A stretch of DNA of 49,022 nucleotides from an uncultured Lachnospiraceae bacterium. GTDB taxonomy: Bacteria > Bacillota > Clostridia > Lachnospirales > Lachnospiraceae. The stretch is taken from NCBI GenBank assembly GCA_947623805.1, contig CANQHZ010000018.1:1-49022 (forward strand), given 5' to 3'. Below are positions 36,433 to 44,356 of this stretch, piece by piece; the first letter of the stretch is position 1; every line of letters starts with the position of its first letter. The position numbers and the translations under genes were made by a program. Below the pieces are notes generated by a model. It had not been told where the DNA came from and made no database searches. It worked only from the letters and a program-made list of their open reading frames with translations.

Positions 36433-37244
36433 TGAAGCTTGCGATATCAAACATAGCATGGCAGGCGGCGGATGATGATGCGGTCTATGCTTTGATGAAA
36501 AAATACGGTTATGGCGGACTTGAAATAGCGCCTACGCGTGTAATTTTGGATAATCCGTATGGGCAGCTCGAACGCGCGAGGGCTTGGGCAGAAGACGTGA
36601 AAGCACGATACGGTTTCGAGATACCGTCTATGCAGTCGATATGGTTTGGCAGGAGTGAAAAGCTTTTTGGCAGCAGCCGGGAGTGGGAAACGCTTGTGGC
36701 GTATACGGAGGCGGCTGTGGATTTCGCCGCTGCCATAGGCTGTAGGAACTTGGTATTTGGCAGTCCTAAAAACAGGGTTCTTCCGGAGGGCGAAGGAGAC
36801 AGTCAAAGGCGGCGCAGCGTTGAGTTTTTCAGGCGTGTCGGCGGATATGCCTCGAAAAAGGGCGCGATAATCGGAATGGAGGCCAATCCCGTCATTTACA
36901 ATACAAACTATATAAATACGACAGCCGAGGCGCTTGCGCTTATATATGAGGTGGGCTTGGACGGTTTCGGGCTCAACCTCGATGTCGGCACTATGATACA
37001 AAACAATGAAAGAATAGAGACGCTCGAAGGCAAGGCAGGGTATATAAGTCATGTCCATATAAGCGAACCGCATCTTGCGCCGATAAAAAACGACGCGGGC
37101 AGGAGGCGGCTGCATGGTGAGCTAATCTGCTTTTTGAAAGAAAACGATTATGACGGATACGTTTCAATAGAGATGGGCAGGACTGACGATGTGGCGCTTA
37201 TTTCCGAGGCACTTGCATATGTAAAGGAACTTGCCTTGGCTTAA
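36432..37244 (+). CDS. Sugar phosphate isomerase/epimerase, xylose-isomerase-like TIM barrel
   Basis: A 270-residue AP-endonuclease-2/xylose-isomerase-like TIM barrel. The four expected metal ligands are visible in order: Glu in IGMEANP, Asp in LNLDVGTM, His in HVHISEPH and Glu in VSIEMG. This suggests aldose-ketose or epimerisation chemistry. The start overlaps the SDR stop (TAATG). Together with the SDR and the GT2 that follow it forms a three-gene unit, probably making and using one sugar. Confidence 0.8.
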   Translation: MKLAISNIAWQAADDDAVYALMKKYGYGGLEIAPTRVILDNPYGQLERARAWAEDVKARYGFEIPSMQSIWFGRSEKLFGSSREWETLVAYTEAAVDFAAAIGCRNLVFGSPKNRVLPEGEGDSQRRRSVEFFRRVGGYASKKGAIIGMEANPVIYNTNYINTTAEALALIYEVGLDGFGLNLDVGTMIQNNERIETLEGKAGYISHVHISEPHLAPIKNDAGRRRLHGELICFLKENDYDGYVSIEMGRTDDVALISEALAYVKELALA

Positions 37245-37288
37245 TTGCAGCTGGGGCGAATATCACATATTTTGAAAGGCGCGTATAT

Positions 37289-38086
37289 ATGATTACTGAA
37301 TATAATCCGGCGGGTGTACCTTGTTTTGAGTGCACTGAATACAATGAAAAAACAAGAGATTTTGCAGTGCTTATTCCTGTAATAAATGAGGGTGAGCGGA
37401 TTTTGAAGGAGCTTTACCGCGCATACAAGCATAATATTTATGACTGTGCGGATATTGTCATATGTGACGGGGGCTCGACTGACGGCTCTATGGACGCCAA
37501 AAAGATGAAAAAACTGAAAGTAAACACGCTGCTTGTCAAAAAAGGCGAAGGCAGGCAGGGCGCGCAGCTAAGAATGGGAATTTGGTGGGCGCTGCAAAGA
37601 GGATATAAGGGAATAATAACGATAGACGGCAACAATAAGGACAGCATAGAGGATGTTCCACGATTTATCCAAAAGCTGAACGAGGGCTATGATTTCGTGC
37701 AGGGTTCGCGCTTTATTAAGGGTGGTAGAGCGATAAACACGCCGTTTATCAGAAATATTTCGGTAAGGCTTATACATGCTCCGATTATTTCGCTGACGGC
37801 GGGGCAGCGCTTTACCGATACTACAAACGCATACAGGGCGTATTCGGCAAGGTACCTGACGGATGAGAGAGTGCAGCCGCTTAGGGATATCTTTATGACA
37901 TATGAGCTGCTGGCGTATCTTTCCGTGAGAGCTACGCAGATAGGGCTTAAAGCCTGTGAGATACCTGTCACGCGGGCATACCCCAAAAAGGGAAAGACAC
38001 CTACGAAAATCAGTTTTCTAAAGGGCAACAGCGAGCTTATGAAAATTCTGATAAAAAATATGTTTGGTGCATATAAGCCAAAATAG
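37289..38086 (+). CDS. DPM1-like GT2 glycosyltransferase (soluble)
   Basis: A 265-residue GT2 enzyme similar to dolichyl/polyprenyl-phosphate mannosyltransferases: VLIPVINEGERILKEL, ICDGGSTDGS, TIDGNNKDSIEDVPRFI in the place of the DADLQHPP block, and VQGSRFIKGG, the DPM1-type GSRxxxGG. It has no transmembrane helices, as in short DPM1 forms. It may load a sugar on a polyprenyl phosphate for the GT-C enzymes in this locus. Sugar unknown. Confidence 0.78.
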   Translation: MITEYNPAGVPCFECTEYNEKTRDFAVLIPVINEGERILKELYRAYKHNIYDCADIVICDGGSTDGSMDAKKMKKLKVNTLLVKKGEGRQGAQLRMGIWWALQRGYKGIITIDGNNKDSIEDVPRFIQKLNEGYDFVQGSRFIKGGRAINTPFIRNISVRLIHAPIISLTAGQRFTDTTNAYRAYSARYLTDERVQPLRDIFMTYELLAYLSVRATQIGLKACEIPVTRAYPKKGKTPTKISFLKGNSELMKILIKNMFGAYKPK

Positions 38087-38142
38087 CGACAGAAATGCAG
38101 ACAAATATTGTGAATATTGCCATAGTATGATATTTTAAAATT

Positions 38143-38151
38143 TGTTATACT
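38143..38151 (+). promoter_or_regulatory. Extended -10 promoter for the priming transferase
   Basis: TGTTATACT gives the extended -10 form TG-N-TATACT. No good -35 lies 16-18 bases upstream, which an extended -10 can offset. It is in the 163-base gap before 38250 and just ahead of a palindrome. A second weaker candidate is TATAAT at 38224-38229. Confidence 0.45.
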
Positions 38152-38178
38152 ATATCAAATGCGATTATAATTTGATAT
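38152..38178. promoter_or_regulatory. Operator-like inverted repeat at the predicted start site
   Basis: ATATCAAAT (38152-38160) and ATTTGATAT (38170-38178) form a perfect 9-base inverted repeat with a 9-base spacer. It begins directly after the TATACT -10 and so spans the predicted start of transcription, the usual place for a repressor site. It could instead form a weak RNA hairpin in the leader. Confidence 0.5.
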
Positions 38179-38249
38179 TTTGTGTTTTGGACGCTGTGTT
38201 TTACATTCAGGTTATCGACTGACTATAATATAAAATAAGGAAATAAAAA

Positions 38250-39674
38250 ATGGAAAATGTCAGAAGAAAGAACAATATGATAGAAACCTACTGTGTTTCG
38301 GGCATAGACATTGTCTGTGCCGTTCTTTCTTATGTTTTGTCGCTGTTTATAAGATTTCATATCATACATTATGAGATTTATCCCAGACAGTTCCATATGA
38401 CTGTGGGCGCATATATTGTGGTGTTGTGCCTCATATATGCGCTGTTTCTTGATGCAAACAGAAATTTTTTCTACCGTGGCTATTATCAGGAGTTTTATTA
38501 TACGGCGCGGTATACGTTGATAATCATAGTGGGGCTCGTAATGGTGCTTTATATAACGCAGCAGTCATACGGCTTTTCACGATTGATTTATGTTATATTC
38601 GCTGTGCTCAATACGCTTATTACATACTGTGCGCATCTTGCTTTCAAAAAGCTTATGTGGGGGTATTACAAGCGAAGTGTGAGCAGCACGAAATTGCTGG
38701 TGCTGGCAAAGGCGTGTAATGCTGAAGAAGTGGTTGAGCGGCTTGTAAAGGATAATGACTGGTATTATCAGATTACGTCTGTGGCAGTGTATGACGAGGA
38801 CAGGCGTGGGCGGATGATAAGCGGCATTCCGGTAGTAGCATCGATAGATGACCTGTATGATGTAGTCGTGCAGATGATGGTGGACGAGGTCTTTATATCG
38901 CTGCCTGATGTCGCGGCGGCGGAGATACGCAGCATAATTGAGCGCTTTGAGGAGATGGGGCTTGTATGCCATTATAATGTGGACCTGTTCAGCAGACCTA
39001 GTCCCAATACTTATGCGCAGAGTATGGCGGGATACAGTGTTATTTCTTTTGCCGTAAATACGATGGATTCGAGGCGGCTGTTTATTAAGCGTGTTATTGA
39101 TATTGCGGGCGCGCTTGTGGGGCTTGTCATTACGGCTGTGATTACGCCGTTTGTTGCTGCGGCGATTAAGCTCGATTCGCGAGGACCTGTATTTTTCTCG
39201 CAGACCAGGATTGGCAAAAACGGCAGACGCTTTAAATTGTGGAAATTCCGCTCTATGTATATCGATGCGGAGGAGCGAAAAAAGGAGCTTGAGTCAAAAA
39301 ATGAGATGAGCGGGCTTATGTTCAAGATGGAAGATGACCCGCGAATTACTAAAGTCGGAAGATTTTTGAGAAAGACAAGCATTGATGAAATGCCGCAGTT
39401 TTTTAATATATTAAAGGGTGATATGAGCCTTGTGGGGACGCGTCCGCCGACAGAGGACGAGTTTGAAAAATACAGCGGCTATTACCGCCGCAGATTGAGT
39501 ATTACTCCTGGGCTTACCGGCATGTGGCAGGTGAGTGGCAGGAGCGATATTCAGGATTTTGATGAGATAGTGAGGCTTGACCTCGAATATATAGATAACT
39601 GGTCGCTGGGACTTGATGTGAAGATTTTGTTTATGACGATATTTGCCGTGCTTGGAGCGAAAGGTTCAAAATAA
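38250..39674 (+). CDS. Polyprenyl-phosphate sugar-phosphate transferase (WbaP/WcaJ-like priming enzyme)
   Basis: A 474-residue polyprenol phosphate hexose-1-phosphate transferase. The N-terminus has about four transmembrane helices and a cytoplasmic CoA-binding-like domain. The C-terminal catalytic domain shows ALVGLVITAVITPFVAAAI, then FSQTRIGKNGRRFKLWKFRSM, the catalytic Asp-Glu in SIDEMPQFFNILKGDMSLVG, and PGLTGMWQVSGRS. It puts the first sugar phosphate on undecaprenyl phosphate and so starts the glycan. It has its own predicted promoter, and overlaps the next start by one base. Confidence 0.9.
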   Translation: MENVRRKNNMIETYCVSGIDIVCAVLSYVLSLFIRFHIIHYEIYPRQFHMTVGAYIVVLCLIYALFLDANRNFFYRGYYQEFYYTARYTLIIIVGLVMVLYITQQSYGFSRLIYVIFAVLNTLITYCAHLAFKKLMWGYYKRSVSSTKLLVLAKACNAEEVVERLVKDNDWYYQITSVAVYDEDRRGRMISGIPVVASIDDLYDVVVQMMVDEVFISLPDVAAAEIRSIIERFEEMGLVCHYNVDLFSRPSPNTYAQSMAGYSVISFAVNTMDSRRLFIKRVIDIAGALVGLVITAVITPFVAAAIKLDSRGPVFFSQTRIGKNGRRFKLWKFRSMYIDAEERKKELESKNEMSGLMFKMEDDPRITKVGRFLRKTSIDEMPQFFNILKGDMSLVGTRPPTEDEFEKYSGYYRRRLSITPGLTGMWQVSGRSDIQDFDEIVRLDLEYIDNWSLGLDVKILFMTIFAVLGAKGSK

Positions 39675-40459
39675 TGGATGGCTTAAAATATTGTGAAATA
39701 TTAAAGACGAGAATAAATGTCACGAATATGGGGGATACTCTCGACTATATTGTCACTCATATGGATGAATTGCGCGGCAGATATATCTGTGTTTCAAACG
39801 TCCATACGACTGTGATGGCGTATGAAAGCGATGCGTATAGAAATATACAAAACAGCGCGGCGATGGCACTTCCCGACGGTGCACCGCTTTCCATATACAG
39901 CAGAAAGTGCGGGTTTGAAGATGCCGAGAGAGTGACGGGACCTGACCTTATGACAGAGCTTTTGAAGGCAGGGGCGGGCGGCAGACCGTTGAGACATTTT
40001 TTTTATGGTTCTACTCAGCAGACGCTTGACGCTATGCGTGAAAAAATAGAGAATGAATGTCCGAATGCCGTGATTGCGGGAATGCATTCCCCGCCCTTTC
40101 GTGAGATTTCAGAGAGTGAGGATGCTGAGATAACGGGGCTGATTAATGCCTCAGCGCCTGATATCATATGGGTAGGACTGGGGGCGCCGAAGCAGGAGGA
40201 GTTTATGTATCGCCATAGAGGGAAGCTCGATGGCGTGATGATAGGCGTCGGTGCAGGCTTTGACTATCTTGCCGGCAATATAAAGCGCGCGCCGAAGCTT
40301 ATGCAGAGGCTGTCGCTTGAGTGGCTTTACCGTTTTATGCAGGACCCTAAGCGGCTGTGGCGCAGGTATGTGGTTACTAACTTTAAGTTTCTTAGGTATA
40401 TAAACCGGGAAAAGAAATCAAAACGTTCAGAAAAAAGTTTTGAGGAGAGAAAATTATGA
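39674..40459 (+). CDS. WecG/TagA/CpsF family glycosyltransferase (GT26)
   Basis: A 261-residue GT26 enzyme. YICVSNVHTTVMAYE, LPDGAPLSIYSRK and the C-terminal IWVGLGAPKQEEFM with GVGAGFDYLAGNIKRAP are the family blocks (TagA makes ManNAc-GlcNAc-lipid in wall teichoic acid synthesis). It would add the second sugar to the primed lipid. It overlaps the priming gene by one base and the lipoprotein gene by four. The C-terminus is basic, as in TagA proteins that bind the membrane. The sugar transferred is inferred from the family only. Confidence 0.88.
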   Translation: MDGLKYCEILKTRINVTNMGDTLDYIVTHMDELRGRYICVSNVHTTVMAYESDAYRNIQNSAAMALPDGAPLSIYSRKCGFEDAERVTGPDLMTELLKAGAGGRPLRHFFYGSTQQTLDAMREKIENECPNAVIAGMHSPPFREISESEDAEITGLINASAPDIIWVGLGAPKQEEFMYRHRGKLDGVMIGVGAGFDYLAGNIKRAPKLMQRLSLEWLYRFMQDPKRLWRRYVVTNFKFLRYINREKKSKRSEKSFEERKL

Positions 40460-41628
40460 AAAAGAAAAAGATACTTTTAACGATGACTGCTCTTACTGTG
40501 GCAATGTCGCTGTCGGCGTGTCAGAATGAGAGAATCAATTGCGTGGAGGGGTGCAGCTGCACTGATTGTCCATGCTGCGACAAGGATAATTCTGATGTCA
40601 TTGTGAGAGAAGACTTAAGCGACGAAAGCAGCGAGGAAATGTCAAGCCTGTCCACGCAGGAAGAAACGCAGGAGGAAACTTCGCAGACTGAGGATATACA
40701 AGAGGAAACGGAGACGGAGGAGAATACGGAAAGCACTGACGAAAGCGAAGAAAATGAAACCACAAGCGAAGAAACTAAGACAGACGGATTAAATGAAATA
40801 CAAAGGCTTACGGAGGGCGAAAAGGCGGCAAGGCGCGAACAGCAGCTTAATTTTGATGAAGCGAGACAGCTTTTGTATTCGCTTGAAAACTCTAAGGACA
40901 AGACGGAAAAGATAGTCCAGATGGATAAACAGATATTGAATAATAATTCATATGACTTTTCAAACAAAAGTATTGTATTTGTCGGTGACAGTATCACGGA
41001 AGGTATAACCAGCGCTGTTGACAAGAACGGAAATATGATAAGTTATGTTACATATGCCGATGCATACCTGCATTTTCGGAAAGTATTGAACCACGGTAAG
41101 GGAGGGCGTATGTTTTCGGATTATGGAGGAGAAGAACTTTCAATCGTGTCTAATTCCAGCAACATACTGAATATTGATTCAGATATAATAGTAATTTTTG
41201 CCGGAGTGAACGATTATCTTACAAGTGTTCCGGAAAAACGTTTTGGCAATGTTGAAAATAAGCAAAGTTCGGCAGGTTTCTGTGGTGCATTGAGAGTAAT
41301 AATGGGTGAGCTGCAGAGATATTATTCCGACAAGGATATATTTTTTGTCACTATGTATGATGTGTCAAAGACATCGGAATGCAGCTATTCCGACTATGAT
41401 GGGCAGCCTGATTTAGGTGACTATATGGAGGCAGAACGTCAACTTGCGGAAGAATATGGATTTAATGTTATTGACTTGTATGATATCGGCTTTATGGACT
41501 GCACTGATAAGGAATCCTCCGACTATTATTTGCGCGATGGACTTCACCCAAAGGACAATGGCAATATTGCTCTTGGGGCGCATATAGCTGCTGAATTGTC
41601 TCTGTATTTCAGTCAGAACGAACAGTAA
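40456..41628 (+). CDS. SGNH/GDSL-family hydrolase lipoprotein with Cys-rich N-terminus
   Basis: A 390-residue secreted lipoprotein. Signal peptide residues 1-21 end at lipobox LSAC (Cys22). Six Cys follow at 29, 33, 35, 38, 40 and 41, then an acidic Glu/Ser/Thr-rich linker (about residues 45-120). The SGNH hydrolase domain has VFVGDSITEG (Ser nucleophile), AGVNDYLT (block III) and the Asp-x-x-His dyad in RDGLHPKDNG. Such enzymes remove or add acyl groups on glycans, so O-acetyl editing of the exported glycan fits. GAGGAGAG precedes the ATG, which overlaps the GT26 stop. Confidence 0.82.
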   Translation: MKKKKILLTMTALTVAMSLSACQNERINCVEGCSCTDCPCCDKDNSDVIVREDLSDESSEEMSSLSTQEETQEETSQTEDIQEETETEENTESTDESEENETTSEETKTDGLNEIQRLTEGEKAARREQQLNFDEARQLLYSLENSKDKTEKIVQMDKQILNNNSYDFSNKSIVFVGDSITEGITSAVDKNGNMISYVTYADAYLHFRKVLNHGKGGRMFSDYGGEELSIVSNSSNILNIDSDIIVIFAGVNDYLTSVPEKRFGNVENKQSSAGFCGALRVIMGELQRYYSDKDIFFVTMYDVSKTSECSYSDYDGQPDLGDYMEAERQLAEEYGFNVIDLYDIGFMDCTDKESSDYYLRDGLHPKDNGNIALGAHIAAELSLYFSQNEQ

Positions 41629-41661
41629 GTTAAAAAATATCAAAAGGCAGGAGAGTCATTA

Positions 41662-42708
41662 TTGGAAATTTTAAAATGGGGCATGCTGGCATTTCTTGTT
41701 TTGCCCGTGCCCTTTATCTTGGGAATGATACCGGTAAAATATATGGATAAGGCTCAAAAAACGCCGGCAATGACGTATCTGTGCGGCTGTTTTTTGAGTT
41801 TTGCCGTGTTTGAGGTGACGGCTGTTCCGTTTATTTTGCTTGAAAAAAGCTTTACCGCGCTTGTTATTGCGTATACGGCGATTATTGTAGTATTGTTCGT
41901 ATATGCGTTGTCTTGCGCGAAAGGGACGGTTGCGGCGTATATAGAGCAGATAAAGGCGTTTCGTGCCGAAACGTTACATATAAAAGCCGGGTGGGCGGCA
42001 GCCATTATCGTTATAGGCATGCAGATGGCATATGCAGTGATGTTTGAATACTATGATGGTGACGACGCGTATTATATAGCCATGGCTGTGCTGACTGACA
42101 CGTTTGACACGATGTATCTGCGGGATGCATACTCAGGGTATCTGCGTCCGCTTGATGCGCGCCACGCGTTATCACCGACGCCGGTTTATCAGGCATGGCT
42201 TTCAAGGCTCAGCGGTATTGCACCGGCGGCAGTGGCTCATACAATGCTCGCGGCGGCGTGGCTCCTGCTTATGTATTGTGTCATATCGCAAATCTGCGCA
42301 AAGCTTTTTGACAGAGACAAAAGAAAATACAGACCTGTGTTTATGATATTTATTGCATTGTGGTTTGCATTTGGAAATATATCGCTGTATACGGCCGAAA
42401 CCTTTGCGATGACAAGGACATGGCAGGGAAAGGGACTTATGGCGGGGACAGTGATTCCGGCGTTGTTTTTATGTTTCTTGAATCTGGCGGAAGAAAAGGT
42501 TGACAAGGGTAGCTTTATGCTGCTTGTATGTGTTGTTTTGTCAGCCGTTTTTGCGACGAGTGTATCCTTTATGATTATACCTACTGCGGTAGGGCTTGCC
42601 GCAGTGTTTATAGGCATAAAAAAAAGAGAGATTAAAACTCCGGCTTTGATGCTTGCGTCATGCGTACCGTGTATTTTGCTGGGGGGGATTTATCTTGTTA
42701 TGCGCTGA
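41662..42708 (+). CDS. DUF6077-like membrane protein, N-terminal part (split gene)
   Basis: A 348-residue hydrophobic protein beginning at TTG 41662 after CAGGAGAG. It has the GT-C-like early part of DUF6077 proteins: EYYDGDDAYYIAMAVLTD (acidic loop) and SPTPVYQAWLSRLSG. It ends seven codons after a run of seven G at 42681-42687. The natural remainder (more helices and a soluble tail) lies at 42744 in another frame. Neither a six-G nor an eight-G version joins the two halves without a stop, so the gene looks broken, or made as two polypeptides. Confidence 0.65.
   Translation: MEILKWGMLAFLVLPVPFILGMIPVKYMDKAQKTPAMTYLCGCFLSFAVFEVTAVPFILLEKSFTALVIAYTAIIVVLFVYALSCAKGTVAAYIEQIKAFRAETLHIKAGWAAAIIVIGMQMAYAVMFEYYDGDDAYYIAMAVLTDTFDTMYLRDAYSGYLRPLDARHALSPTPVYQAWLSRLSGIAPAAVAHTMLAAAWLLLMYCVISQICAKLFDRDKRKYRPVFMIFIALWFAFGNISLYTAETFAMTRTWQGKGLMAGTVIPALFLCFLNLAEEKVDKGSFMLLVCVVLSAVFATSVSFMIIPTAVGLAAVFIGIKKREIKTPALMLASCVPCILLGGIYLVMR
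42681..42687 (+). repeat. Poly-G tract (7 G) at the break in the DUF6077-like gene
   Basis: Seven consecutive G encode the end of L-G-G near the C-terminus of the first half. The frame stops at TGA 42706-42708. With six G the frame would run to TGA 42758-42760; with eight G it would stop at TGA 42732-42734. Confidence 0.75.
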
Positions 42709-42743
42709 CGGATTTGACAGTCTGCCGAAGATGAGGTGTTGGA

Positions 42744-43589
42744 GTGTTAAAAACGATTGAAAAGATATGCGAGGACGTTATCTTATACAATGGAAAAAGT
42801 ATAACGCTGTTGATTTTTTTGGCTGCGCTTATATTTTTATGGTTTTTTGAAAAAAATAAATGCGTGAGGACAGCGCTCATATATCTTTCCATTGCGGAAT
42901 TGATAATATTTGCCTGTCCGATATACGCATGGATTGGCATGAAAATAGATGAGGCGATATATTACAGGGTGTTTTGGGCGCTCCCGGTCGGAATACTTGT
43001 GTGTTATGCGCTTGTTTTGTTTGTGTCGCACTTTGATACATTCGGCAAAAAGGCAGTGGTGGCAGTGATGGCTGTGCTCCTGATTGGATTGAATGGTCGC
43101 CTCGTATATACAAACTCGCTTCATTTCAGGTCGTCAAATGCGTACCACATTCCTGCTCAGGTAATTGAACTTGCCGATGCGCTCAAGCTCGATAATTATA
43201 AACCGATAGCTGTGCTGCCCGCGGAGCTTTTACCGTTTTTCAGGCAGTACTCGGCGGATGTTTTTACACCATATGGCAGAAATATGATTGAACCGCAGTG
43301 GAATTTTAAGAGTGAGCTTTACGACGCGATGGAGGGCAATCCGCAGGAATATGATGCCGCTAAGGTGGCAGAGTGTGCGAGAAATGAGAATTGCGCATAT
43401 GTGGTGCTTTCCAGCGCAAAACAGATAAAAGGCAGCATGGAGGAGCAGAATTACTTTTTGCTTAACTTTGTGCAGGGGTATTTTATTTACATGGATTGCA
43501 ATTACTATGAAATCTACAAGGAGAGGAACCTGCTTGACGCGGACGTTATAGAGCGCAAGGAGGCTGTGTCGGCGCAGCCGCAGGCGTGA
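42744..43589 (+). CDS. DUF6077-like membrane protein, C-terminal part (split gene)
   Basis: A 281-residue frame from GTG 42744 with ATGAGG seven bases upstream. It has about five hydrophobic segments, then a soluble region with IAVLPAELLPFFRQYSADVF, typical of the tail of DUF6077/ArnT-like proteins. It seems to be the continuation of the gene at 41662, and the two lengths together (about 630) fit one full protein. It could be translated alone from its own ribosome site. Activity is doubtful unless the halves assemble. Confidence 0.6.
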   Translation: MLKTIEKICEDVILYNGKSITLLIFLAALIFLWFFEKNKCVRTALIYLSIAELIIFACPIYAWIGMKIDEAIYYRVFWALPVGILVCYALVLFVSHFDTFGKKAVVAVMAVLLIGLNGRLVYTNSLHFRSSNAYHIPAQVIELADALKLDNYKPIAVLPAELLPFFRQYSADVFTPYGRNMIEPQWNFKSELYDAMEGNPQEYDAAKVAECARNENCAYVVLSSAKQIKGSMEEQNYFLLNFVQGYFIYMDCNYYEIYKERNLLDADVIERKEAVSAQPQA

Positions 43590-43617
43590 TAAGGCGATAG
43601 AGTGGGGAATGTGAAAT

Positions 43618-43998
43618 ATGATTAAGAATGTTCAAAATATCATATTGCTGCAGGGAGTAGTGATTATATACACAATATCGGGCATTATGTCAAAAAATGC
43701 TTCGGCAAGCGGCGACAGACCTGTAAGGCTTATTCTGTTTCTGGGGCTTGACTTGATGTTTCTCGGTATATATGCGATTTTGTGGCAGCAGATGATAAAG
43801 CGCTTTGAATTGTCCGTCGCGTATGCAAACCGCTCGATGGCGATATTGTGGTCTATGATATGGGCATTTGTGTTTTTTCATGACGATATAACAGTCAAAA
43901 ACATAATCGGGGTACTTTTAGTCGCTGTGGGGACTTTTATAATAAATACGGACACATGTGAGAAAACAGATAATGCACGGAGACAAGACAATGATTAA
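43618..43998 (+). CDS. Small DMT/EamA-like transporter subunit (ArnE-like)
   Basis: A 126-residue protein of four hydrophobic segments in the small multidrug resistance/EamA class. The C-terminal helices (ANRSMAILWSMIWAFVFFHD and NIIGVLLVAVGTFII) match the half-size EamA pattern. Paired with the next gene it resembles ArnE/ArnF, which flip undecaprenyl-phosphate-aminoarabinose. Here the pair would supply a lipid-phosphate sugar to a GT-C enzyme. GTGGGGA precedes ATG. It overlaps the partner by eight bases. Confidence 0.75.
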   Translation: MIKNVQNIILLQGVVIIYTISGIMSKNASASGDRPVRLILFLGLDLMFLGIYAILWQQMIKRFELSVAYANRSMAILWSMIWAFVFFHDDITVKNIIGVLLVAVGTFIINTDTCEKTDNARRQDND

Positions 43999-44329
43999 CC
44001 GTTATATAATTTGTATGATTGTGTCTGTGGCCGTGGCATCGCTGTCGCAGATACTTTTGAAAAAAAGCACATTTTGCGAGTATGGTTCTGTTATAAGAGA
44101 ATATGTCAACCCGTATGTTTTGGGCGGATATTGCCTGATGCTTGTGTCGATGCTCATGACTGTGTATTCATATAGTGGCGTTGACTATAAAAACGGACCT
44201 GTTATTGAGTCGCTTGGAAATATTTACGTGCTGATTTTGAGCCGTTTGTTTTTTAAAGAGCGCATAAGCCGTATGAAAGTCGTCGGAATAGCTTGTATTA
44301 TGCTTGGAATTGCGGTATTTTATTCATAA
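43991..44329 (+). CDS. Small DMT/EamA-like transporter subunit (ArnF-like)
   Basis: A 112-residue four-helix protein, the second member of the pair: SVAVASLSQILLKKS, a conserved first helix ending QxLLKK, and VVGIACIMLGIAVFYS as the last helix. ATG 43991 with GGAGA at 43979-43983 is the likely start; the frame is open from 43958. The eight-base overlap implies coupled synthesis of a heterodimer. Confidence 0.75.
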   Translation: MINRYIICMIVSVAVASLSQILLKKSTFCEYGSVIREYVNPYVLGGYCLMLVSMLMTVYSYSGVDYKNGPVIESLGNIYVLILSRLFFKERISRMKVVGIACIMLGIAVFYS

Positions 44330-44356
44330 AGAGGAGAACCGAAAGGATAGGGATAT

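Noticed and set aside
36447-37115. 222-codon minus-strand frame opposite the TIM-barrel gene
   Set aside because: The + strand frame has all four metal ligands of a known fold; the minus frame has no recognisable domain.
38199-38229. TTACAT-17-TATAAT (38201-38229) as the main promoter of the priming transferase
   Set aside because: The start would fall at about 38236, inside the ribosome site (AAGGA), leaving almost no leader. The TGTTATACT site is preferred.
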